A DNA stretch of 44,238 nt from Betaproteobacteria bacterium (GTDB taxonomy: Bacteria > Pseudomonadota > Gammaproteobacteria > Burkholderiales > Rhodocyclaceae), in the NCBI GenBank assembly GCA_016208415.1, contig JACQYB010000068.1:1-44238 (forward strand). The letters are read 5' to 3'. The notes beneath the pieces were generated by a model. That model had not been told where the DNA came from. It made no database searches and saw only the letters and a program-made list of their open reading frames with translations. This document shows positions 1 through 6,572 of the stretch, one piece after another. The number at the start of each line of letters is the position of its first letter. The first letter of the stretch is position 1. The translations under genes and the position numbers were made by a program.

Positions 1-31
1 CGCCCCGGGGTGCTCGCCCCGGGGCGTTTTT
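1..31 (+). terminator. Rho-independent terminator at window start
   Basis: A perfect 10-bp stem, CGCCCCGGGG (1-10) pairing with CCCCGGGGCG (17-26), closes on a 6-nt loop and is followed by five T (27-31). It would end transcription of a plus-strand gene lying left of the window. It also argues against the DUF294 gene starting at the TTG inside the T-run. Confidence 0.85.
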
Positions 32-125
32 GCTTGTGCAAAGCCGCGCTTTCGCGGCGGTGTCGCAGGCCGCGACGGCAGCGCACGAGGCCGGCGCGCC
101 TCGCTCGGAACGGGCGTATTCAGGC

Positions 126-1565
126 ATGGACGACATCGGAAATGCATGGCAGGCCCATGCGCTTCTCATGGGCCGGGTCGGCGACGCGGGCCAGGTGCCC
201 GCCCTGTTCGCGGCCGCCGGCGAATCCATCGCCACGGTCGCCCGGGCCATGGGCGAGGCGTCGATGCCTTGCGCCCTGGTGCGCATGGGCGATGGCCTGG
301 CCATCGTCACCCGCGCCGATATCGGCGATGCGCTGGCGCTGCACGGGCGCTCCCCCCATGACGCCGTGGGCGCCATCGCCCGTACGCCCGTGGTCAGCGT
401 GGGTGAGGACCAATCCCTGCTGAAGGCGCTGCTGCTCATGGAGCGCCACGGCATCCGGCAACTGGTGGTGGTGGATGGGGCGGGGCAGGCCACCGGCGTG
501 CTGCAGCAGTCCCGGGTGCTCGTGCGCCTCAGCCAGCACTCCGCCGCCATCGCGCTGCGCATCGGCGCCGCGACCCGCCTCCACGATCTGACCCCCGCCT
601 TCGCCGCGCTGCAGCGGCTGATCGCCGAACTGCACCGCAGCGGCACGCGCATCGAGTCCCTTGCCCGCCTGGCCAGCGACATCAACGTGGCGTTGTTCCA
701 GCGCGTCTTCCAGCTCGTGATGCCCGAGGCGGTGCAGCGCAACGCCTGCCTGGTGGTCATGGGCAGCGAGGGCCGCGGCGAGCAGGTCCTCCCCACCGAC
801 CAGGACAACGCCCTGGTGCTGCGCGACGGCGTCGAACCCGAAGGCCTGGCGGCCCATTGCCAGGCCTTCTCGGCCGCCCTGGCGGACATCGGCTATGCGC
901 CCTGTCCGGGGCGCATCATGCTCAGCAACCCGGACTGGGTGATGCAGGAGACGGCGTTCCGCAACCGCCTGGCGCGCTGGCTGGCGGCCGCCGACAACGA
1001 TTCGGTGATGAACCTGGCCATCTTCTACGATTCCGCGGCGGTGGCGGGCGATGCCGACATGCTGGCGCGGCTGCGGTGCTTCTTTCTCGACCGCCTGGGC
1101 AACAGCGACGCCTTCTACGCCCGCTTCGCCAGCGCCATCGCCGCCTTCGCGCCGCCGTTGCGCCTGTTCGGGCGCCTGCGCCTGGAGCGCCAGGGGCCGC
1201 ATCGCGGCAGCGTGGATCTCAAGAAGAGCGGCATCTTCCCCGTGGTGCACGGCATCCGCAGCCTGGCCCTGGAAAAGCGCCTCGACGTGACGGGCACCCA
1301 TGAACGCGCGGCCACGCTGATGGAAATCGGCTCGCTCGACCGGCGATCAGGACGCGAGCTGCTGGAAGCCTTTTCCTTCCTGTCGGACCTGCGCACCGCC
1401 TGCGGACTGGCGGCCATTGCCAGCGGGCGCGAGGCGGACAGCTTCGCCGATCCGGCCGCGCTCACCGGCCTGGACCGGGATCGCCTGCGCCGCAGCCTGC
1501 GGGTGGTCCACCGCTTCCGGGAACTGGTGGGCCACCACTTCCGGCTCGACCTGCTGGGCCTGTAG
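126..1565 (+). CDS. CBS-domain / DUF294 nucleotidyltransferase-like protein
   Basis: Cytoplasmic protein of 479 aa with a CBS-like segment (about residues 30-120, around RHGIRQLVVVDGAGQATG), then a GlnD-like nucleotidyltransferase core (DUF294). The core motif GSEGRGEQVLPTDQDNAL lies near residue 213, followed by the DUF294 C-terminal helical domain (SVDLKKSGIFPVVHGIRSLAL). The family is presumed to bind or transfer a nucleotide, with the CBS part sensing adenylates; no substrate is evident here. The frame stays open upstream to a TTG at 30, but that lies in a terminator, so the ATG at 126 (MDDIGNAW) was chosen although its ribosome site is weak. It stands alone, with tRNA-Phe about 240 bp downstream. 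Confidence 0.85.
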   Translation: MDDIGNAWQAHALLMGRVGDAGQVPALFAAAGESIATVARAMGEASMPCALVRMGDGLAIVTRADIGDALALHGRSPHDAVGAIARTPVVSVGEDQSLLKALLLMERHGIRQLVVVDGAGQATGVLQQSRVLVRLSQHSAAIALRIGAATRLHDLTPAFAALQRLIAELHRSGTRIESLARLASDINVALFQRVFQLVMPEAVQRNACLVVMGSEGRGEQVLPTDQDNALVLRDGVEPEGLAAHCQAFSAALADIGYAPCPGRIMLSNPDWVMQETAFRNRLARWLAAADNDSVMNLAIFYDSAAVAGDADMLARLRCFFLDRLGNSDAFYARFASAIAAFAPPLRLFGRLRLERQGPHRGSVDLKKSGIFPVVHGIRSLALEKRLDVTGTHERAATLMEIGSLDRRSGRELLEAFSFLSDLRTACGLAAIASGREADSFADPAALTGLDRDRLRRSLRVVHRFRELVGHHFRLDLLGL

Positions 1566-1768
1566 CGGGGGGCGCCCGGGCGCCATGCCGCGTGCGCCCG
1601 CCAACGCCCGCACCTCCGGTCGGTCGCACCCAAAGAACAATTCGGCGCTCGGCGCAACAACAGCGGGAATCCATGCCGGGTAACCCGTCCCCCTGCCCCG
1701 TTGTTCCGGCCGGGAACGGGGCCGCGGATCCACATCGGTTGGAATCGCACCCCTCCGGCGCCTGCAAC

Positions 1769-1797
1769 TTTACGCGCTGAGGTGAAGCCACTATAAT
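1769..1797 (+). promoter_or_regulatory. Sigma-70 promoter of tRNA-Phe
   Basis: A -35 box TTTACG (1769-1774) and a consensus -10 box TATAAT (1792-1797) are separated by exactly 17 bp. The mature tRNA begins 12 bp after the -10 box, which fits a short 5' leader. Confidence 0.8.
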
Positions 1798-1808
1798 TCG
1801 GCGCCTTC

Positions 1809-1884
<76 letters not shown>

Positions 1885-1891
1885 ATATTGA

Positions 1892-1920
1892 AGCCCCAAC
1901 TGTTTCAGTTGGGGCTTTTT
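1892..1920 (+). terminator. Terminator of tRNA-Phe
   Basis: A perfect 11-bp stem AGCCCCAACTG (1892-1902) with CAGTTGGGGCT (1906-1916), a TTT loop and a T-run to 1920. It lies 7 nt after the tRNA CCA end. Confidence 0.95.
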
Positions 1921-1971
1921 CTTGCCTGCTCGCGCCAGCTCCCGCGTACTCGTGGGGTTCCTGCGAACGCC

Positions 1972-2078
1972 TGCGGACTTCGGCAGCTGCCCGCATTGCC
2001 CGTTCAGGGCCACATTCCACTCTCTCCTGGCCATTCCTCGCTCCACCCTTGCTCCCTGAAACAGGCCCGAAGTCCGCA
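1972..2078. repeat. Inverted-repeat element, about 107 bp, MITE/REP-like
   Basis: The outer ends are a perfect 12-bp inverted repeat, TGCGGACTTCGG (1972-1983) and CCGAAGTCCGCA (2067-2078). A nested pair TTCAGGG (2003-2009) and CCCTGAA (2054-2060) extends the arms, with about 14 extra bases on the left arm. No convincing protein is encoded. The rest of the 1921-2248 gap shows nothing I can name. It may be a small non-autonomous element or a structured RNA. Confidence 0.45.
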
Positions 2079-2248
2079 AAGGCCACGAGTCCGACCCATA
2101 CAGATCAACGAGTTACGCGCGGACAAATCAAGCGGTTGGATTGCTGCATTGGCTACCCGGAGAGTTTCAGGAACCGCGCCATATTGGGTGGAAATGGGCG
2201 CGCTATTGGACACAGCCTCGCACCTGAGACCTCGTCTTCTGCCTCCAT

Positions 2249-2328
2249 GTGGCGCAGATTGCCATGAACTGCGCCACTTTCAGGGCCGAAACTGGCGCAG
2301 TTTGATAAACTGCGCCATAATTGCGCCA
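2249..2328. promoter_or_regulatory. Operator-like repeat cluster upstream of the Fic-fold regulator gene
   Basis: Five copies of the heptamer TGCGCCA or its complement TGGCGCA lie at 2250, 2270, 2293, 2311 and 2322. Two pairs form palindromes. One is GTGGCGCAG (2249-2257) with CTGCGCCAC (2269-2277). The other is TGGCGCAGTTT (2293-2303), 3 bp, then AAACTGCGCCA (2307-2317), with perfect arms. A possible -10 box CATAAT (2316-2321) overlaps the last copies. The gene beginning at 2358 encodes an N-terminal winged-helix domain, so autoregulation is the simplest reading (inference). Confidence 0.6.
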
Positions 2329-2357
2329 CACGCACTTCGAACGGCGCCAAATCCGCT

Positions 2358-3719
2358 ATGTCATCCACCACAGACTTACTGAACAGCATCCGGGCATCCG
2401 ATAACGGATTGACGCTGGCCGAACTCCTGACCGCGCACCCCGGAATAGCCAGGCGAACAGCACAGCGCTTGATCGCGAAGCTGATTGAGAGCGGCCAAGT
2501 CACCGCGCGGGGCGACGGCAGAGCGCGCCGTTATTTTCGTGCAGGCACCCAATCTGGCAGCGGCGCACTGGTCACCAGAGCAGATGGTTTTCCGCCCTTC
2601 ATTCCCCTGTCTGCCGACAGCCAGGACATCCTTGCCTATATCGACCAGCCTCCGGAAGCGCGCAAGCCAGTAGGCTACCAGCGTGATTTTCTCGATGCTT
2701 ACCGCCCCAACGAGACCTGGTACTTGTCGGAGTCGCTGCGCCGCCAATTACACAAGATGGGCAGAACCACTGACGTTGACGAACCTGCGGGCACCTACAG
2801 CCGCGCCATTCTCAATCGATTATTGATCGACCTGTCATGGGCATCGAGCCATCTGGAGGGCAACACCTACTCCCGGCTCGACACGCGCGAGCTCATCGAG
2901 CATGGCAAGGCTGCACGGGGCAAGGGCGCCATCGAAACACAGATGATCCTGAACCATAAGACGGCGATCGAACTGTTGGTCGAAAACATCGACAGTGCCG
3001 AGTTCAACCGCTACACCCTGATGAATTTGCACAGCGCCTTGGCGGAAAACTTGCTACCCAACCCAGCGGATGAGGGGCGAATTCGTCAGCATGCCGTCGA
3101 TATAGGCAAGAGTGCCTTCCGTCCGCTATCCACGCCACAGCAGATCGAGGGCGCGCTGGACGCACTGCTCAACAAGGCCAACCAGATTCGTGACCCTTTC
3201 GAGCAGTCCTTCTTCATGATGGTGCACTTGCCCTACCTCCAGCCCTTTGCCGACATCAATAAACGCACCTCGCGACTGGCCGCGAATCTGCCGCTGTTCC
3301 GCGCCAACCTGTGTCCGCTGACTTTTCTGGACGTGCCGGAGCAGGCCTACAGTCGGGCCACCCTCGGCGTGTACGAAATGACCCGCGTGGAGCTTCTGCG
3401 TGACCTTTACGTCTGGGCATACGAACGTTCGACGCAGGAATATCTGGCCATCAAGCAAGACTTGGCGGAGCCCGACCCCCTTCGCTTGGCTTGGCGTGAT
3501 TTCATCAAGCAGACCATCCGCGAAGTCATCACGCATCCGGAACTTGAGCCGCTTTCCTGCCTTCAGCGAGCCGTGGCAGAGCGTGTTCCTCAGGGCGAAC
3601 AAGCGGGCGTGCAGGCACTGATTGTCGAAGAACTCCGGAGGCTGCACGAGGGTGTTCTGGCGCGCTACGGTTTAAGACCGTCCGTGTACGCCGCTTGGAA
3701 GGCGGTTCATGGGCATTGA
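2358..3719 (+). CDS. Winged-helix Fic-fold protein with degenerate catalytic motif
   Basis: Protein of 453 aa. Residues about 5-60 look like a winged helix-turn-helix (LTLAELLTAHPGIARRTAQR). Around residue 163 is the inhibitory-helix motif of class II Fic proteins, SSHLEGN, matching [S/T]xxxE[G/N]. The Fic core follows, but the catalytic loop near residue 290 reads LPYLQPFADINKRTSR. Against the canonical HPFxDGNGRxxR, the catalytic His is Gln and both glycines are replaced, while Phe, Asp, Asn and the arginines remain. Canonical Fic proteins transfer AMP; without the His that activity is unlikely, so a DNA-binding regulator sensing a nucleotide is plausible (inference). The gene is alone behind the repeat cluster at 2249-2328. 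Base composition is more mixed than in neighbouring genes, suggesting transfer. Confidence 0.85.
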   Translation: MSSTTDLLNSIRASDNGLTLAELLTAHPGIARRTAQRLIAKLIESGQVTARGDGRARRYFRAGTQSGSGALVTRADGFPPFIPLSADSQDILAYIDQPPEARKPVGYQRDFLDAYRPNETWYLSESLRRQLHKMGRTTDVDEPAGTYSRAILNRLLIDLSWASSHLEGNTYSRLDTRELIEHGKAARGKGAIETQMILNHKTAIELLVENIDSAEFNRYTLMNLHSALAENLLPNPADEGRIRQHAVDIGKSAFRPLSTPQQIEGALDALLNKANQIRDPFEQSFFMMVHLPYLQPFADINKRTSRLAANLPLFRANLCPLTFLDVPEQAYSRATLGVYEMTRVELLRDLYVWAYERSTQEYLAIKQDLAEPDPLRLAWRDFIKQTIREVITHPELEPLSCLQRAVAERVPQGEQAGVQALIVEELRRLHEGVLARYGLRPSVYAAWKAVHGH

Positions 3720-3947
3720 CGGACGCGGGTTCGATTCCGGATTCGGGAATTGAACTGCCGCCCGGAAAGCAGACGAGTTTGATGCCCGTTTCCGGCGACC
3801 AGCATGACCGGAAAACCTGCTTGCAGGTCTACAATCCGGCAGACTTTTCGATCGAGTTCGCACCGGTTCGCAGCAGCCCGCAGCGCTTCGATTCCGTACT
3901 TTCAATAGTCGTTTGATGCGGGGTACCATCCCACCACCAATACATCA

Positions 3948-3976
3948 AGGGCTTGGCCGCGAGGCCAGGCCCTTTT
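3948..3976 (+). terminator. Rho-independent terminator, upstream gene uncertain
   Basis: An 11-bp stem, AGGGCTTGGCC (3948-3958) with GGCCAGGCCCT (3963-3973), has one G-T pair, a GCGA loop and a short T-run to 3976. It may end the Fic-protein transcript, whose stop is 230 bp upstream. The preceding bases CCACCACCA look like a tRNA 3' end, but no cloverleaf can be folded. I see no gene in the rest of 3720-4233. Confidence 0.7.
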
Positions 3977-4233
3977 CACTTGGCGGCCGCGACAAGAACG
4001 TGACATGTCGATCACGCCGCTTTTCACCCCGCTCTCGATGCGGGAGGCCGCCGGCGCCAACCGCCGGTCCATCTCGGGCATCGCCGGCAAGGCACGTCAG
4101 GCCTGTTTCCTGGCCGCACAAGCCAGCATGCGGCGCGACCACGAACCGGTGAAAGGGGTCTTCAGCCCGGTGCCGTGCAGCCGTAAATCAAGCAGCGCCT
4201 GTTCAGTCGTATTTTCCGTAGCGACAGCAAGGC

Positions 4234-4339
4234 ATGCGAATCGCGTTCGATCCCGCCAAGGACGCGGCAAGGCGGACGAAGCGTTGGCGTGTCACTGTCC
4301 ATGGCGCGCGAACTCGAGCGGGAAGCCGCTCCGGTATGG
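4234..4339 (+). pseudogene. brnT-like toxin remnant
   Basis: The ATG at 4234 opens with MRIAFDPAKDAARRTK, the typical start of BrnT-family (RelE-fold) toxins. From 4286, one frame over, the sequence reads GVSLSMARELEREAAPVW, which is the next conserved BrnT block. A frameshift therefore lies near 4280. The usual C-terminal half (about 40 residues) and any brnA antitoxin gene are absent, and the hemerythrin gene follows directly. This is a relic of a type II toxin-antitoxin module. Homology is from memory of the family, not a search. Confidence 0.55.
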
Positions 4340-4389
4340 GGTCGGGAATGCAGGGAAGCTGGGCGATCGATCGAACAGGAGGATATGTC

Positions 4390-4845
4390 ATGGCCCTTCG
4401 ATGGACGGATGACCTGAACACGGGAATTGACGTCATCGACAAGCAGCACAAGAGAATCGTCGATTACATCAACGACCTGGAAGACGCCAACGAGAAGAGG
4501 GACAGGGAGGCCATAGGGAACGTGCTGAATGAGCTGGTGGACTACACCATGTCTCACTTTGCCTTCGAAGAGAGCCTGCAAGAGGAGGCTGGCTACAAGT
4601 TCTGCAAGCCGCACAAGAGAGTGCATGAGCTTTTCACTCGACGCGTAAACGAATACGTGGAACGCTTCCGGCTGGGTGACGATGTGACTGCCGAAACGCA
4701 CCAACTGCTCCGTTCCTGGCTCATCAACCACATCAAGCGCGACGATGCGGATTACGTGGCGGCGGTAAAGGCCAACATGGTGGGGATCATTTCCGGGAAA
4801 GAGAAGAAGAAGGATGAGGGCTGGTTCCGGCGGTTCCTCAAGTAA
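4390..4845 (+). CDS. Bacteriohemerythrin
   Basis: Protein of 151 aa, a single four-helix-bundle hemerythrin with the full set of di-iron ligands: His in VIDKQHKRIVDY, His and Glu in MSHFAFEES, two His in PHKRVHELF, and the His/Asp pair in INHIKRDDADYV. It binds O2 reversibly at a non-haem di-iron centre and in bacteria is used for oxygen storage, delivery or sensing. The start ATG has an ideal AGGAGG at 4377-4382, seven bases upstream. The frame stays open further upstream, but that stretch is brnT remnant. The C-terminal tail is short and basic (SGKEKKKDEGWFRRFLK). It is alone, with no chemotaxis partner nearby. Confidence 0.95.
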   Translation: MALRWTDDLNTGIDVIDKQHKRIVDYINDLEDANEKRDREAIGNVLNELVDYTMSHFAFEESLQEEAGYKFCKPHKRVHELFTRRVNEYVERFRLGDDVTAETHQLLRSWLINHIKRDDADYVAAVKANMVGIISGKEKKKDEGWFRRFLK

Positions 4846-4957
4846 CCGCCCGACGCTGCGCTGCAGAGGGCCGGCAAGGGAAGGGCGCCGAAGGGTTGGC
4901 CGCCGCGGCCCGAAGGCCGCTGGGGTCGGCTTCCGCAATGGTTTCGCCTCCGCCAGG

Positions 4958-5110
4958 TCAGGCGGCTTCGGCGTTGGCCTTGGCGCGCGCTACACGGGAC
5001 CGTTCTTGCGCTGCAGCCGCGACGAGTTCGAGCGCTTCAAGGGCGTGCCGCATCATGTAATCGGCCGCGCCAGACGCGAAGGACGGCTTCTGCCATCCAG
5101 AATCCGGGCG
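4958..5110 (-). pseudogene. Possible small gene or gene 3' remnant
   Basis: One minus-strand frame across this stretch has coding-like codon choice and ends in a helical Ala/Arg/Glu-rich segment (LEALELVAAAAQERSRVAR) before a stop at 4958. The only ATG in frame near the start (5056) would give 32 residues. I do not recognise a family. The 4846-5247 gap holds nothing else I can support. Confidence 0.2.
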
Positions 5111-5247
5111 CTGGACTCCGACCTGGGCGGGGTAAGCAAGCTGACGGCAGCCTGACCAGTGTGGCGCTGGGACGCCCTGGCTGGCGCGTTGGCGGCTGAC
5201 GCGCCATCTGACACAATCGCCGCACCGAGATTTCCCGTCCCGCCGCC

Positions 5248-6405
5248 ATGCCCCGCGTCCCCTTCCCCCTCGACTCGCGCCTGCCCGGCGTGGCCACCAC
5301 CATCTTCACCGTCATGTCGCGCCTGGCCGCGGAGTGCGGGGCCATCAACCTCTCCCAGGGCTATCCGGACTTCAATGCCGAGCCGGAGCTGTTCGAGCGC
5401 GTGGCCGCCCACATGCACGCCGGGCACAACCAGTACGCGCCCATGGCCGGGGTGGCGGCGCTGCGCGAGGCCATCGCCGCCAAGGCGCAGGCGCTCTACG
5501 GCAGCGACTGGGACGCGGAGCACGAGGTCACCGTCACGGCGGGCGCCACCCAGGGCATCTTCTGCGCCGTGGCGGCGCTGGTGCGCCCGGGCGACGAGGT
5601 GATCGTGTTCGAGCCGGCCTACGACTCCTACGTGCCGTCCATCACGCTCAACGGCGGCACGCCGGTATATGCCCGCCTGCGCCCGCCGCTGTTCCGGCCG
5701 GACTGGGACGAGGTGCGCGCCCTCATCGGCCCGCGCACGCGCATGGTGATCCTCAACACGCCCCACAACCCCAGCGCCATCGTGTGGAGCGCCGACGACA
5801 TGGCCACGCTGGAGCGGCTGCTGGCGGGCACCGGTATCGCCGTGCTGGCGGACGAGGTGTACGAGCACATCGTCTTCGACCGCGCCCGCCACGAAAGCGT
5901 CGCCCGCTACCCCGGCCTGGCGCAGCGCGCCTTCATCGTCGGCTCCTTCGGCAAGACCTACCACATCACCGGCTGGAAGCTGGGCTACGTGCTGGCGCCG
6001 CGTGAGCTGACGGCGGAGTTCCGCAAGGTGCACCAGTTCGTGGTGTTCACCGCCAACACGCCGGTGCAGCACGGCATTGCCGAATACATGGCGGACGCGC
6101 GCCGCCATCTGGAGCTGGCCGCCTTCTACCAGCGCAAGCGCGACTTCTTCCGCCGCGAACTGGAGGGCTCGCGCTTCGAACTGCTGCCCAGTGCCGGCAC
6201 CTACTTCCAGCTCGCCTCCTACGCCGCCATCTCCGGCGAGCCCGACACCGTCTTCTCGGAGCGCCTCACCCGCGAGCACGGCGTAGCGGTGATCCCCATG
6301 TCGGCCTTCTACCGCGACGGCTTCGATGCCCGCCTCGTGCGCTTCTGCTTCGCCAAGGGCGAGGACACGCTGGCGGCGGCGGGGGCGCGGCTGCGGGGGG
6401 TCTGA
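5248..6405 (+). CDS. Methionine-type PLP aminotransferase (YbdL-like)
   Basis: Protein of 385 aa, the normal length for class I/II fold-type I aminotransferases. Visible landmarks are LSQGYPDF near the start, NQYAPMAGVAALREAI, the PLP-contact segment TAGATQGIFCAV, NTPHNPS, LADEVYEHIVFD, and the Schiff-base lysine in GSFGKTYHITGWKLGY (about residue 234). The substrate-carboxylate arginine is in RLVRFCFAK. LSQGYPDF and the YHITGWK loop match the YbdL methionine aminotransferase subfamily, which converts methionine to 4-methylthio-2-oxobutanoate, rather than AspC-type enzymes. No strong Shine-Dalgarno is visible. Monocistronic; a 25-bp tandem repeat follows it. Confidence 0.88.
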   Translation: MPRVPFPLDSRLPGVATTIFTVMSRLAAECGAINLSQGYPDFNAEPELFERVAAHMHAGHNQYAPMAGVAALREAIAAKAQALYGSDWDAEHEVTVTAGATQGIFCAVAALVRPGDEVIVFEPAYDSYVPSITLNGGTPVYARLRPPLFRPDWDEVRALIGPRTRMVILNTPHNPSAIVWSADDMATLERLLAGTGIAVLADEVYEHIVFDRARHESVARYPGLAQRAFIVGSFGKTYHITGWKLGYVLAPRELTAEFRKVHQFVVFTANTPVQHGIAEYMADARRHLELAAFYQRKRDFFRRELEGSRFELLPSAGTYFQLASYAAISGEPDTVFSERLTREHGVAVIPMSAFYRDGFDARLVRFCFAKGEDTLAAAGARLRGV

Positions 6406-6413
6406 GCGGCGCC

Positions 6414-6487
6414 GTCCGCGCCGAGTCCGGGCGGCGCAGTCGGCGCTGAGTCCGGGCGGCGCAGTCCGCGCCGAGTCCGGGCCGCGA
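6414..6487. repeat. 25-bp tandem repeat, three copies
   Basis: Three head-to-tail 25-bp units begin at 6414, 6439 and 6464. They are nearly identical and share GAGTCCGGGCGGCGCAGTC. Their complement contains the core GCGGACTGCGCCG, which also builds the two-copy 25-bp repeat at 22722-22770. It lies between a gene stop and the next start and is not coding. Confidence 0.75.
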
Positions 6488-6572
6488 CAACCGGGGATCT
6501 GCGTGTTGCCGCCTCAAGATCCGGAACCGCGCTGCCGTCATTTGAACGGCAACGTTGCTTCCTCGGCGCTCC

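Noticed and set aside
3720-3945. tRNA-like pieces after the Fic-protein gene (GGTTCGATTCC near 3728; CCACCACCA near 3931 before a terminator)
   Set aside because: No acceptor, D or anticodon stems can be paired within 75-90 nt of either piece. They may be remnants, but no tRNA is supported.
4005-4110. Possible flavin-oxidoreductase N-terminus (PLFTPLSMRE) at 4005
   Set aside because: Only about 20 residues look similar and the rest of the frame does not; too weak to call.
5053-6279. Long minus-strand open frame over the aminotransferase gene
   Set aside because: It is an antisense shadow caused by high GC; the plus-strand product has every family motif.
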